From Marasmius tenuissimus (Eukaryota; Basidiomycota; Agaricomycetes; Agaricales; Marasmiaceae): a stretch of 64,000 nucleotides of DNA. A program made the position numbers and the translations under genes. Of this stretch, positions 46,141 through 57,696 are shown piece after piece. Location: the NCBI GenBank assembly GCA_029532415.1, contig JAQOTA010000001.1, positions 434,001 to 498,000 on the forward strand, in the 5' to 3' direction. How positions within the stretch are numbered: the first letter of the stretch is position 1; every line of letters starts with the position of its first letter. A model generated the notes under the pieces. It was given only the letters and a program-made list of their open reading frames with translations. It had not been told where the DNA came from and searched no databases.

Positions 46141-47644
46141 TTAAACCCTCGACCCATTCGACAAATTCCTCGATATTTCAAGAATGATCTCCTCTTCAAC
46201 CGGTAGATCCGGGACCACCGTGGAGCTACGGACATTGAAAGCAACGCCCTCTTCCTGTTTCTCCTTGCTTATGTTTGCCCTGACGATGAGGAGGGTAGGG
46301 GCGAGTCCCTGCCAAACGTTTGTCAGGCTCGAGCACAAAAGAGTCTCAGCAATGGACTTGGAGATATACCGCAACTTGAATGAGAATTGATGTCAACTCC
46401 GGATCCTCTTCCAATAGCCCGCACGTAAGGAACAGCATCCATGCCGCAATATAGAGCGCGCAGGATTCCACCCTGAAACGAGCTATAAGATCAGATTCAC
46501 GTTGTGTATGAGAACGTGTAATTATATTGCGAATACTCACAGGAGTGTTACAACGGTGCGGAACCTGTTTGTAGGTTTGGCAATCCCGGATCGCAAGATC
46601 TTGAAGGCTACAAAATGATATATGTCATAGGTATTAGTCGAGCTTGGCTTTGGTTAAGTTTCAACCTCATTGTACCTACCGATGATGATCGTCAATACCA
46701 GATTTACCAGAAGGTGAAGGCAGACACAGGCTACGGCGAGATTTTGACGAAACAGACTACCGGTGGGAAGCGGGACTTGCGCTGTCTCATCCGAATGAAT
46801 CTGTCGAAAATGCGTCTTCATTTCATAAGTCCAGATTGCGAAAATAGTTGCCGTGACTAAAAAAAAACCGGTCACCGGACTTTTGTCTATGGGCCTTTAA
46901 TCATGGGTGGGGACGTACCGTCCGCTATGAGGCAACACACAATCAAGGTTATGGCGTACTTTTTCTTTCGCCACCCGCAAATGGTAAAGCATCGAAACAC
47001 CTGTCATCCGATGGAGAATAAGACTCGGAACTTCGAAATTTGGCAAGGTCTCCTAGTGGTACTAACCAAAATCATGTCAACGATGGAACTAGCTCACGGC
47101 TGCGTGGTCAATAGAGAGCCTGAGTACAGAAGATTTAGGGACCTACCTTATAAACAAGACAATCACGACCCGACAGATGCTGCACATACGATGAGAACAA
47201 GCCTTGAGAACAGAAATCGGGAAAATATACTCGAGAGCTCCAATGATGGCTCGCATTTCGAGCGCACACCCCAACTTCGCGATTCTATACAGCGACGCCC
47301 TCAGCCTAAGAATATCCCACACAAGATTGATGGGCACTCCCACTGAAGAAAGAACAAAGAGCGAGACGAGAGTAATTCGGAATAGTCGATGATTGCCACC
47401 TCTTATCTCTCGCTCCTGCTTTTTCAGGACGACAAGGCCGACTCGGAATAACAAGACGTTGAGTCCATATAGGAACAGATGAGCCTAGACAGGATAGTCG
47501 ATCAGGTACCTCAGGAGCATAGGACGCTGACTAGATCACACTCACCGAAGAGACGATGACTGGGAATAGAATCTCGTGCTTGTATTCCTCCTCTACATAA
47601 GCTTTGTAGGTATCACTGACTTCGGCGGCTTTCATTGAGGACAT
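46141..47644 (-). CDS. Multi-pass membrane protein of unknown function, copy 2 (intact)
   Basis: Seven exons on the minus strand (47546-47644, 47147-47484, 46960-47000, 46856-46680, 46607-46541, 46472-46370, 46308-46141), 330 residues. Every intron is GT-AG, and exon lengths 41, 177, 67, 103 and 168 equal those of copy 1. Hydrophobic segments include LFLYGLNVLLFRVGLVVL, ITLVSLFVLSSVGVPINLVW, ATIFAIWTY and CVCLHLLVNLVLTIIIG, followed by ALYIAAWMLFLTCGLL. The segment CFDALPFAGGERK lies in the loop after the third exon. The C-terminus is soluble and acidic (PVEEEIILEISRNLSNGSRV). It looks like a six- to seven-helix membrane protein of an Agaricomycete orphan family; transport or receptor function cannot be decided. 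The frame is open where copy 1 has TAG. Confidence 0.8.
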
Positions 47645-48132
47645 TGGTGAGTGAGACGTAAGCCTTTGCCAAAGAGAATTCGATCCTTATGTACTTGAAT
47701 GTCGGTGAGTCGGGAGCTATCCGACGTAAGTTCAACCTTCATCAACTGATCGTCTAGAATCGAGACGGATGCTTTGGTTGGTAGTGGCTCGGGTGGTTTT
47801 TCGCAACGCGACCATCTGATGTGTTCATCCTTTGGTCACAGTAGGTATCATATAACTTTCGTCGCCCGTATTACTTACGTTACCCGTATCCTATAGCACA
47901 GTAACGAGCGAGGAACTCTCTCTTCCTCTTCCGCATCCCAATGGGAGGTTTGAAGAATTTCCATATGATCATAACGGAATCCCACGGAGTGACTGGGTCT
48001 TGACAAGCTCTCTGCACTCTATTGTGCATGACTTTCGCTGATAATGTGGCAACGGAAATTCCGTACGCATCCTCGAAGTTCGGGGTATGCCGAGTTGAAG
48101 GATCAGAATCGGCGAAACCAAATCTGCATCAT
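47645..48132. other. Upstream flank of membrane gene copy 2
   Basis: No gene recognised between the ATG of the membrane gene (minus) and the next tRNA-Leu. Confidence 0.4.
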
Positions 48133-48239
48133 GGCGAGATGGCCGAGCGGTCTAAGGCGCCAGACTAAGGACCAGCACCTTCTGAGGTGCACTGGATATC
48201 TGGTCCTCCGGGGCGTGGGTTCGAATCCCACTCTCGTCA
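48133..48239 (+). tRNA. tRNA-Leu(AAG), intron-containing
   Basis: Same class II body as the other copies: GGCGAGA/TCTCGTC acceptor, CCAGA/TCTGG anticodon stem and loop CTAAGG. The intron after position 37 is slightly longer and can form its own hairpin (GCACCTT/GAGGTGC). Confidence 0.95.
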
Positions 48240-48666
48240 CTTTGCAAGGACAGAATTAGCGTATAATCATTTTTATTTTGAAGTAGGCCAAAACGGGCTC
48301 GCCAACCTTGGGACTTAGCGCTCAGCATACGTCTGTTAAGATAGTTCGTCGACTCAGAACGTGAAGTGCTAAGTCACGACAAATCATATTCAAAACCATT
48401 CTTGGAGTAACTATGAGAATGAGGGCGAATCGTCCCATCTCGACTCTCAATCAGAAATCTAATTGCTTGATCGTCATTGAAATAGCGATCACAGAAAGTA
48501 ATTCGAACATCGTAGATCTTCATTCAGAAACTTTGACTGCATCACCTGTCCTCAAAGTCTACAAAGATATGAAATAGAAGCAAACAATTCTGGGCCCAAG
48601 AGCAGACATTCGCCACAAGGACCTCCTCAAGAAATGACACGTCCGTCTGTGAGGAGGTATCCGCAT
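48240..48666. other. Intergenic gap
   Basis: 3' flank of MYND gene 4; AT-rich, nothing recognised. Confidence 0.4.
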
Positions 48667-50759
48667 TCAGGCCACAGAGACTTGAACAGCATCACAAACA
48701 ACAATCCTCTTCGATTTCGACATTTTCCGTCTACAACCTTTGTCTGTCTCCGACTCCTCTCCCGAGCCACTCTGATAGCTCCCTTCGTCACTATCATCCT
48801 CATCGATCTCCGATCTGGATCGCTTGAGGATAGGATTCACCAACGGATACGAGAACGTTTTATCGAAGCTCCACGACTGGGTTTGCGTCTTCGGAAACAA
48901 CGACACGATGAGTATTTCATCCGCATCAGTGCCTCTCCAACGCTCAACAAGCGCGGTTGTCTGCTCCAAGCCTAGCCGAGACTGGTACTCTTCCGCGAGC
49001 ACCCCTGGATCGAGACATTCAATGCATTCGGACGAAGACGGGAGGTCGACTAGGCCAAAGTCAACTATGATTATAGGATTCCTCTGCCCCGTCGCGATCG
49101 AGTTGCGTTCTTCTGAGAAGTCCAGAGTGTCGGTAACGGAGGGCATATACTTTTCCACCGCTTCATTGATGTGGCCCGGGATCGTTCTGAGTATGTTGAA
49201 CTGAGTGAGTTCCTTGAAGAAGTGCTTATCCTCGTCGGAAAGGATTCTCCCCCCTATGACTGTTGTCAGAACGTGAGTGTATAGATAGCTGACAATTCGT
49301 ACCTTCGAGGGACTTCGTTATTACCTGACATTCCTTTTTGTGCTCCTGGTCCCAGTGTAGCTTTTGGCAGGTAGCCGAACAGTAAATTGTGCCGCGGCAG
49401 CCACCACAGCGAAAAAATCTGGATGCACTCTTCGATTCCTCGCACTGGTTGGTCAAGGTTTAGTGCGAGAGTAAGTGACACAAAAGAGTGTTGACTCACG
49501 TCTTGATGACTGCACCTGTATAGGCGTCCATAGTTCCGAAATAGGTCGCGTGTTGCTCGCAGACTCTTCGCCTTGTTCATCATATGACTCCAATAGCACG
49601 GCAACTGACAAAATTTCCCCCTCAAATCTTCCACGAAATCCTCGGAATCCCTAATCCCTCCCGTGACCCGAAAAAACGCATGCAAGACTGAGGGGTACAC
49701 CATAAACTTGGTGACATAGACGAGAATGTTGGCAGTCTGGCTTCCATGGTCGATATCGAGATATTTCTCCGGTTCGCTGTCGCAGCAGAAGTAAATGGAA
49801 TACGACTTGAGAAGAGCATTAATAAACCCTGCTCTGACTGCTTCCACAATCTGAGGGAGCCTCTCCATCGTCGACCGAATGTAATTTGTGATTGCTACCG
49901 CAAGAGCATGGGCATTGAAGCATTCTTCGCTACCCAGAGCTGCATCTCTGACGGATTTGCGCTTGGACAAGAGCGCGGAAAGAAGTCGTACATGAGCGGG
50001 GATGCTGTTCTTCACAACGCTGTTGATGTGTGTTTCTTTACCCCCTTCGAATAGGGTGTCTTTACCTTGCAAGACCAGAAAGAGTGCGAAGGTTTTCAGG
50101 TCGATCAGCGGTTCGTTCTTGATATGAAAAGACTCGCGAACGACGTGCCGAATCCAAAGCTTTGCGAGCTGAGGGCTAGCTGAGATTGTTTGGTATCTCT
50201 CGGGCGTTTCGAGATCACGAGACGAAGAGAGGGTATCCAACGCTACCGACCAAGAGAAAAGGGAGGGATGCTCATATGCAACGACCTTGATCCACGCTTC
50301 AGTCATCAATGGGACCAAGAATGGTGTCATCTCCTGTATCTTGTCGAGCCTATCCAACTCACTGTTGGGGTAGCTGCTGAAGAGAAGGGGAATGATTCGA
50401 AGAGCTTTTTCAAGCAGGTCTACTCCTTCAGGGGTTTGAGGCCAATCTTCGACGAGAATAACGTCTGCTAAAAAAAATTCGATCCACGGAGACACAACAT
50501 TCCTCCAATGTGATCCGATCTGGAGCACGGCTGATTTGGACGCGCCCCATCTGAGGTTGTAAGCCAAGGATGTCATGGCATGAATAGCATCGCGAGCTTG
50601 AGACGCATGATTAGAGATCTGGAAGTCGATTGGAGGAGCATGGGTTTGTCGGAGCTTTGCAATCGCGTCTCGAGTCGTTCGACTCTGGGAGGTGTTCAGC
50701 GCGTCTAGAACATAGTCCGACTCCCATAGATTTCCAGAGAATCGGCTAGCATGAGGCAT
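48667..50759 (-). CDS. MYND zinc-finger protein 4
   Basis: Three exons (49500-50759, 49303-49444, 48667-49259), 664 residues, same architecture as the three other MYND genes in the window. Exon 1 is a 420-residue helical region. Exon 2 holds the finger: CEESKSASRFFRCGGC, TIYCSATC, HWDQEHKKEC. Exon 3 opens with GRILSDEDKHFFKELTQF, equivalent to the SEEDAWFFLQL segment of MYND protein 1, then PIIIVDFGL. It ends with an extra acidic and basic tail (SRSEIDEDDSDEG, then RRKMSKSKR) that may be a nuclear localisation signal and is missing in the others. The ATG at 50759 gives MPHASRFSG, a reasonable start; the frame upstream starts at a later-inferred codon without support. Diverged from copies A and B, so it is an older paralogue. 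Confidence 0.85.
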
Positions 50760-52137
50760 TTGCGTGGGTTGAGTGAGGGAGCTTGGAGAAATGAAGGAAT
50801 AAGCAATCGTGATTTTACGTCGAATGTCCAGCGACTGACGTGTCCTACGAGGTTCAGTGGGATATCGGCTGAAAAGATTCACAGCCGTTGGCAAGAAGCT
50901 CAAAGGAGTGAAGAAGATATCGTTTACTTTGATTCAATACGCTCTGGATAGTGCTGGAGGATTGCTGGTTGGATGACTATATGGTAGGTGGGTAAGAGAG
51001 GAACGCGTACGTCAATGATGAGGTGATCTCACCTTGAGCACATTGAAGTCACATGCTCGCGCTTCTGTCAGACACTCCTTGACCTCGTACCATCACCTTC
51101 CCTTTTCGTTCTCCTTGTTCATTTCGATGTCAAAGAAACAACCAGCTACCGAGATCATAAATCTCACCTTCGAGCATAACGTCCTTGTCGTATCACATTC
51201 CGAGGATCATTACGCTGGGCCTTCAAAATGTCACTTCTTCAACACCACGGGCTCAATGACACTGCTGGAAAGAAAACTCTCATGTATATCTTGGTAGTAA
51301 AACAGTTGCGGCAGGAAGATGAAATACTGGATCTCGGAAAGGATGTATCCAAAAACTTTGCAGATGTATGTTGATTTTATGTTGATTCCTGAGATTAGGT
51401 TCTCACATCCTCTCAGTGTCGTCTTTCTAGCAACTGAGTGGCGTGTAGCTTGTATCGCTCTTCTGGCTCGATTAGCTGACCTTTCTGCGATTGCAGAGCG
51501 AAGAGACTCGGAGCTCGAGGCGATATTATTATATCTGATTTCCTGGATAGCGTCGGAGGATACAGATTCAAAGAACGTCGAGATCGCCTTCTGGGTATCT
51601 TAGATATCAACCTTGATTGATACGTCTTTCAGCGTGCCATCAAAAAAGTCATTCAACAACGATCCTCGCTCTTACGCATCTTTCTCTGCTTTAGTTCATT
51701 GAGAGGAAGAAGCCACAGAGGACAAGGCTAAGATCATTTCAATGCTCGTTCACGTACTCTCGCTGGCCGTTTATCGCGCAAAAGATATTCCTAGATGCAA
51801 CTCATATCCTCGAAGGTAAGAGTCAACCTTCTGCTGCGTTCCGGTCCTTTTTGACCTGTCTTCATGAATCATTAGGCCTTGACGATTTCCCAATCCATTT
51901 CGTCCATATGCTTGACGGAATGCTCGTCATGAGACCAATGCCGTGGCCACTCCCTGGATCCAAGGGCCTTCATACAACCGCGCTTGAATGGATAGCAAAC
52001 AATAAGAAGACTCGTGAGCAGGAAAATAAGGACGGCAGAAGGAAGAAAGTTTGGGGAGCTCGATCCTAGGTATGCGGCATGCCGCGATACTCTCACTCAT
52101 CGGCATGAACCTCAAGTCGTTCGTGGCCATCACCGGC
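50760..52137. other. Region with a possible small hypothetical gene
   Basis: Open frames at 51034-51297, 51228 onward (an ATG frame beginning MSLLQHHGLNDTAGKKTLMY) and 51319-51603 could be exons of one short plus-strand gene joined by an intron at about 51367-51398. No family is recognised and the joins are speculative. A further frame at 51851-52069 is likewise unassigned. Confidence 0.25.
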
Positions 52138-52140
52138 TCA

Positions 52141-52362
52141 CACTGCAGGCAATGCGGGATTGTGTCGCTGTGAACCGAGTTCAACTCTGTTTACGCTCGG
52201 TTTCTGCCAAGTTTACCACAAATTGGCTGCATGTACTACTTCACGTGACTTTCTCCTGCATGAGGCGAAGGCACGGACAACTTGCAGTGAACTTGGTGGG
52301 AACCGAGCGTAAACAGAGTTTACCTCGGTTCATGGTGACAAGAGCCCACTTTGCCTGCAGTG
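52141..52362. mobile_element. CACTG-ended MITE with 3-bp target-site duplication
   Basis: The left arm (from 52141, CACTGCAGGCAA...) and the inverted right arm (ending TTGCCTGCAGTG at 52362) are similar over about 73 bp. Both contain the block CTCTGTTTACGCTCGGTT. The element is flanked by TCA on both sides (52138-52140 and 52363-52365). CACT-type ends with a 3-bp duplication are the signature of CACTA/EnSpm elements. At 222 bp it is non-autonomous. The arms have diverged by roughly a fifth, so it is old compared with the element at 30436. Confidence 0.7.
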
Positions 52363-52365
52363 TCA

Positions 52366-53363
52366 CCTCCCACCGATTCGGAAACGTTTTATAGAAAGTA
52401 CGATGATTCTGCAACTTCCGACTTGGGTTGAACTGACGCCTTGTTCTCCTTCGTTTGGCAGATATGACTATGGTCATTAGCTGACCCGCACAAATCTGAA
52501 TTATAGAAGTGAGGGGTGCTTTCAACACCGTACCCCTCTTGAAACACGGACAATGGAAGGAAAATTCGACTCTTGTATCGATATTCAACTACCTCCATAC
52601 CCACAAGTTTATTTCAGTCGACGGCCCACTCCCTTGTGTTCAACGACATGTGTACATATACTTCACATTCTTTCCCTCTACATTTCTCGGTTTCGAAGCC
52701 GTCTTCCTTCAATTGCGTGTTCTTCCCCGAGTTCTCCATTCCCGGTCATCTCTGAGGTGACCTTGCTTCGATGTCCCGTTCGAGAGACCCACTCGAGCGG
52801 TGACTGATTGTACTTACCACATACAAGGTATTGCAAATCAGAGTCAGTGGACCCCGAGTTTGCCTACCGAGATGATCGAGCCCCAGGTACCCTCTCGGGA
52901 TTGATCGTTGAGGGCGGATGTTTTCTGTGAACGATCGAAGATTGAGGGGTCAACGAGGGTCAGCGCTTCAGCAGTACTAACTCGTCCCTGAAGGTCTTAG
53001 CGCTCGAGTTCGAGGGCTCGAAAGCTCGGATAAAATAATGCACCGAAATTGGGCGGTGGTTTTGCTATATAGCATTTATTCAGTTTGTGAGTGAGCATCC
53101 CTAGCATGAAGTCAAATGACATGCCTTGCCTCAATACCAGCGCTAGCTTCTCCGTCGAAACCTCAACTTGGTCCTAATAAATAGCCTCAGCAGGCACTGG
53201 AACCCGGCCTTATAAGCCATTCGGGCGGCGAGCGCTTATCAACCGGTTTCTACGGACCGACCTTGCACGTGTTACCCGAACCAACAGAACTTTACACGTA
53301 ATTTCTGACGTTGACGCGCCCGATATAGGCTTGCTCATCGTCCACCACCACGACGAGGGCAAT
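52366..53363. other. Intergenic region, nothing recognised
   Basis: Overlapping small frames at 52509-52807 are not credible genes. The right end is the promoter of the alpha/beta hydrolase gene. Confidence 0.4.
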
Positions 53364-54873
53364 ATGGTGGCCATTACCGGTCCTCTTCACTGCCTGTCCT
53401 ATGCTCTCCTGATACTGCCTCTGCTCTTGTTGAGTGGATATGTCCTGGTTTCGTTCCCTCATCCACCAGAGTCACTGCAAATCCATCCCAGCTTGGCATC
53501 TTTACCGAGGGAAAGCAGGTCTTGGAGTATATATCCGGACAATTTCTACGAAGGAGGAGGTTATGTCTCGTTGCCGTTTGGAAGGGTCAGTAATTTGACC
53601 TTCATTCTGGAGAAAAATGATACTGACATGTCTTTTTATAGACGAGGTACTGGTTATTCGGACCTGAGGATGGGCAGAAGGTCGGTCGTGATATCGCCTG
53701 ATTTTTTCAATTCAAAATTCTCGAAATTCTGAAGGACGCGTAGATTGTGCTTATACACGGGCTTTCAATACCTGGATTTGTATGGAGGGATGTTGCTCCA
53801 GAGCTGGCAGCGAAAGGGCTTCGTGTCTTGATTTATGGTGAGTGAATTCTACAATTTTTTTTTGTTGTCTAGTCGGGATCTAATGACTTCTTGTACAGAT
53901 TTGTACGGTCGAGGATACTCAGATGCACCCCAGACAACGTACGACACTAGGTTGTACATCACGCAACTCGCACTGTTGATGCAGCACGTCAAATGGGACA
54001 AGGCGGTAGTGGCGGGTCTGTCTATGGTGTGTACTGAGTTTCTCTAGTGCATATTTTCTGGACTTACAGTTCAAACAGGGTGGAGCCATTGCAGCTGCGT
54101 TCACCGCAAATTTCCCTGACCTCGTTGAAGACCGAGCAATCCTGATTTCCTCTGCTGGACTCATACAAGTTTGTTGCTCATAGATCGTTCTCCCGGGAGC
54201 TCTTTTGCTCACACAACACGTTCATAGTCATCTGATCTCCCAAGGACGGCCAAAGTCATATCTTTGCCAATCGTCCAAGCCATCTCGTCAAGCTTTATCG
54301 CCCAGGTAAGCACTTCACGGCATTCCCAGGTACCTATCGTTCTTGACGTCACATTCAGCAACTTATTCAACGGCGGACAAACTCCCCCAACGATCCCAAC
54401 AAACCCGTCAACCCGCTTCATGAGGTAAGTTGAACCATAATTGTCGTCGCCGTCTACACCGCTGACGCTTCGTTCAGATTGTCCGGCTCCAATCGGCGCT
54501 TTTACCAGGATATAACGCTGCCCTGTCTTCCTCTTTGAGAGAGGGACCCGTGCGAGGCGAAAAGAAGAGTTTCCAGAGCGACGTTTGGAGAGGTCGCAAG
54601 CTGCTCATTATCCATGTAAGACTCATCTTATTACCCCTCCCCTATGGCCTCTAAATCCCGTGTTCCCAGGGTACCGCGGACAATACAGTTCCGTACAGAT
54701 ACGCGTCCAAGATTCAATCTCTCCTTCCTATACCGACTGAAGAAGACGGAAAGGAACTGAAAGGCTGCCATTCGAAGATTGTAACTATCGACGGTGGCGG
54801 TCATGACCTCACCCACAGTCACTCGAAGGAGGTCGTCGAACTGATCTATAAATGGGTTCACGACAAGTCATGA
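53364..54873 (+). CDS. Alpha/beta hydrolase (membrane-anchored or secreted)
   Basis: Nine exons (53364-53585, 53642-53680, 53744-53837, 53899-54026, 54079-54168, 54228-54305, 54359-54424, 54478-54615, 54670-54873), 352 residues, all phases consistent. An N-terminal hydrophobic stretch (LSYALLILPLLLLSGYVLV) is a signal anchor. The fold is clear: KIVLIHGLSIPGFVWRDVAP (oxyanion His-Gly), LIYDLYGRGYSDAP, and the nucleophile elbow GLSMGG (Ser about 160). The acid is the Asp in GTADNTVPY (about 289), and the His is in GGGHDLTH (about 330). The whole triad is present, so it should be active as an esterase/lipase-like enzyme; the substrate is unknown. The second exon is only 39 nt, but it restores the family-like WLFGPEDGQK. 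Confidence 0.9.
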
Positions 54874-56010
54874 TTTTTGGAAGAGACATTCTCTTCGTCC
54901 GTTCCTTCACCCTCGACCGCTTCCTTTCCTGCGTCTCCCTCTTGTGATTCTCTTTACGACCCGTTGCTGTTCATCGCTATGCCCTTGTTCCCTGCATCCT
55001 ACATATTGCTGTTCTTGCACCATGCACTTTTACGCACCTAATCTATTCCATTGGATGGATAACTTAAATATCCTATACTTCTTGTATTATTCTTTTCGTA
55101 CCCTCCCTAGCTTACTGTATCGTCCGTACTTTGCGCCTCTCGTACCGCCGCATACCCACATATGTCTTGTTTAATCCCTTACCTGTTCGGTGTTCTGGTA
55201 ACTCAGCGTTCGTTCGTTTACCCGTTACTCTACCCATTGGTTTCTCTTTCAGATGTGCTTTTAGTCAATAACATTTCTACGCCCTAGAAACCAGGTCAGT
55301 AAGCTAGCTTCTGTAACCTTTTACGTCTTTTTGAATGTGTCTTTCGCAGTATTTTATCACCGGTACTTGTGATCCTGTGCGACTGAATGACCGACTGAAT
55401 GACCGAAGTGGGCCGACGGCGATTCAGAACGCTGAGTCTGAGACTCTGAGCTGGCGGACTTATGATTTCTGCCCCGATCCGGTTTCAGGTCTTTGGCTCG
55501 GAGGCAACGGGGGGAGGAACTAGTGACGTAATTCAAATGTGTGAGACACATTTGTCGGACCCACAGTGACCCTTCTGGCTCAATGGAAACAGAGGCCGAC
55601 TAACATTCTACACTCACCTCTCGGTCGAAGTATGAAGCCACTCATTACCGGCCGTTGCGTCGTGCAATATTCTAATCTTTGGTTCTGGGGTACGTCTGTT
55701 CAGTCTGAACCGTTTGTTTTTGAACTGAAAGCTTGCTCTGAGGTCTCGGCCACTGAAGACCGTCAATGCATGATGTGAAAAACAAATGCACTGCACCCTG
55801 GCTCGGCTGGCTAAGAAAACTCCCTGAGAAAAAACCAACAGAGACAAGAAGTTCGGCATGCGGTGTGCAGTGTGCACTGTCTTGACACATCTTCCAGATG
55901 CTTCCACAAGGCGGCGGGAGGCGGGCATAGATCACCTTGGAACACTCAGCAAAATGACGAAATCCCATATGTAGCCCTAGGATTTTCCGGGATCTAACTT
56001 CCGCGAGGTG
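54874..56010. other. Intergenic region and duplicated promoter of cerato-platanin 1
   Basis: From about 55550 onward the sequence resembles the region from about 57165 upstream of the second cerato-platanin gene (shared CGGACCCACAG(T/C)GACCCTTC and later GGCCACTGAAGACCG). The promoter was thus copied with the gene. A direct repeat GACCGACTGAAT / GACCGAAGTG lies near 55390. Confidence 0.5.
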
Positions 56011-56018
56011 ATATAAAA
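56011..56018 (+). promoter_or_regulatory. TATA box of cerato-platanin 1
   Basis: ATATAAAAG-type sequence in the context CCGCGAGGTGATATAAAAGC, about 125 nt before the ATG at 56143. The equivalent TATA and its GATCT(A/G)ACTTCCGCGA flank precede copy 2. Confidence 0.6.
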
Positions 56019-56142
56019 GCTGGGTCTGACGGCCTCTCATTTCCTCAGTTCCACTTCGGATTCTACCCAGTCAACTCAACTCATCTCAACCCAACCCAAC
56101 CTTTCCACTACCGCCACCACCCGACTTTCCATCACGACTACC

Positions 56143-56553
56143 ATGAAGTTCTTCGTTGCCGCCGTCGCTCTCCTCACCACCTCCGTCGCTGCCGTCCAGT
56201 TGCAGTACGACAACCACTACGACGACTCTGGTGCTTCCCTGGCCACCACCGCCTGCTCCGACGGCGCCAACGGTCTTCTCACCCGTGGATTCTCGACCTT
56301 TGGCTCTCTCCCCCGCTTCCCGTACATCGGAGCGGTCGACGCCATCGGCGGATGGAACTCTCCCCAATGTGGTAGCTGCTGGCGTGTCACCTACAACGGA
56401 AAGAGCATCAACGTGCTCGGAGTTGATCATGCTGGAAACGGATTCAACGTCGCCCAGGCCGCTATGGACGACTTGACGAACGGACAGGCGATCAACCTTG
56501 GAAACATCCAGGTTGACGCTGTTCAGACCTCTGCTTCGGACTGTGGGCTCTAG
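56143..56553 (+). CDS. Cerato-platanin, copy 1
   Basis: Single coding exon, 136 residues. The signal peptide MKFFVAAVALLTTSVAA is followed by VQLQYDNHYDD and the family pattern SLATTACSDG, PRFPYIGAV, GSCW, INVLGVDHAG and a final DCGL. The four conserved Cys are present (TTAC, QCGSC, DCG). Cerato-platanins are small secreted double-psi beta-barrel proteins with expansin-like, chitin-binding and self-assembling properties. They are abundant in mushrooms and can trigger plant defence. The stop falls just after the last Cys; an intron-like GT...AG stretch (56561-56622) then lies in the 3' UTR. That stretch corresponds to the real coding intron of copy 2. Confidence 0.95.
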   Translation: MKFFVAAVALLTTSVAAVQLQYDNHYDDSGASLATTACSDGANGLLTRGFSTFGSLPRFPYIGAVDAIGGWNSPQCGSCWRVTYNGKSINVLGVDHAGNGFNVAQAAMDDLTNGQAINLGNIQVDAVQTSASDCGL

Positions 56554-57578
56554 AAAGATGGTACGTAGTTCTCTTGATTAGTTTTTCCTTTTTGGTGTTC
56601 CTGACTTAGCTCTTTGACTCTTAGCTCTACGCCGCACGCGGAACACATTCACGAATTGACGAACGGACATTAGTATCATACATACTCACTATGACTCGGG
56701 CTCTTTTTGCATCTTCGATTGCATTTGCTTTGCTTTGCACGCACCCTCACGGACTTGACATACATAATAATTCACATACATCATACATATTCGGGATTGT
56801 GGTTAGGTTGTAGTCAGATGGTTAGATATGGCCAGTAATGATGACTCGCTTTGGTGAACATCTTGGACGCGACCCGCGTCGGAGCATTTATGGGACGTAT
56901 TCGAAGCCACAGTCAAGCCCTTTCTCAGGTGAAGATGACATTGAGATGTGTGAATTCTGAACGAAGAACATTGCATGAACGTACACTGCAGCAGCCACAC
57001 ATTTGGTCAGAATCTTAAGTCGTACGACCTCTACTAGTTCCGCCGGCTAAAGCTTGGGTTCTATCAACGGTCATGCATCATTTCAATCATGTTCAGCTCG
57101 TTGACTCGGGGGTAACGGAGAACTCGGAACTCGCAACTTAATTTTGATCATTGAGACTCATTAAATTTATCGGACCCACAGCGACCCTTCTGGCTCTATA
57201 TAAATTTCCTGCTCATATTTCGGTCAAAGTAGCCACTCACTGGTCTTTGTATCGTGATCGTGTTCTAATTCGACGGCGTCCAGTGTTCACACGGCTTGAA
57301 CCGTTGACTTTCGAAATGAAAGCTTCTCTGAGCGCGTCGGCCACTGAAGACCGCTAAATGCACTGCACCCTATTGGCAGTTCGGCTGGCTAAGAATAGTT
57401 TTTGGAAGAAAATCAACAAAGGAGTGAAGTCCTGCATGCAGTGTGCACTGTCTCAACTCATTTGTTTCCGGTGTGTGCTTCCACAAGACCCTCCGAGGTG
57501 TAGTGAGGCGGGCACAAATCACCTTGGGACACTCAGCGTCCCCTTTGAATTTCCCGGGATCTGACTTCCGCGACATGG
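56554..57578. other. Intergenic region between tandem cerato-platanins
   Basis: Contains the 3' UTR with a probable intron and, from about 57165, a promoter homologous to that of copy 1. No other gene recognised. Confidence 0.5.
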
Positions 57579-57586
57579 TATAAAAG
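57579..57586 (+). promoter_or_regulatory. TATA box of cerato-platanin 2
   Basis: TATAAAAG in the context CCGCGACATGGTATAAAAGA, about 118 nt upstream of the ATG at 57697, at the same relative place as in copy 1. Confidence 0.6.
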
Positions 57587-57696
57587 AAGGTCCTGGCCGC
57601 TGCTAACTTCTTCAGTTCCATTTCGGATTCTAGTACCCAATCAACTTAGTGACCCAGACAGTTCTCGTCTTCACCTCACTTTCTATCACGAATATC

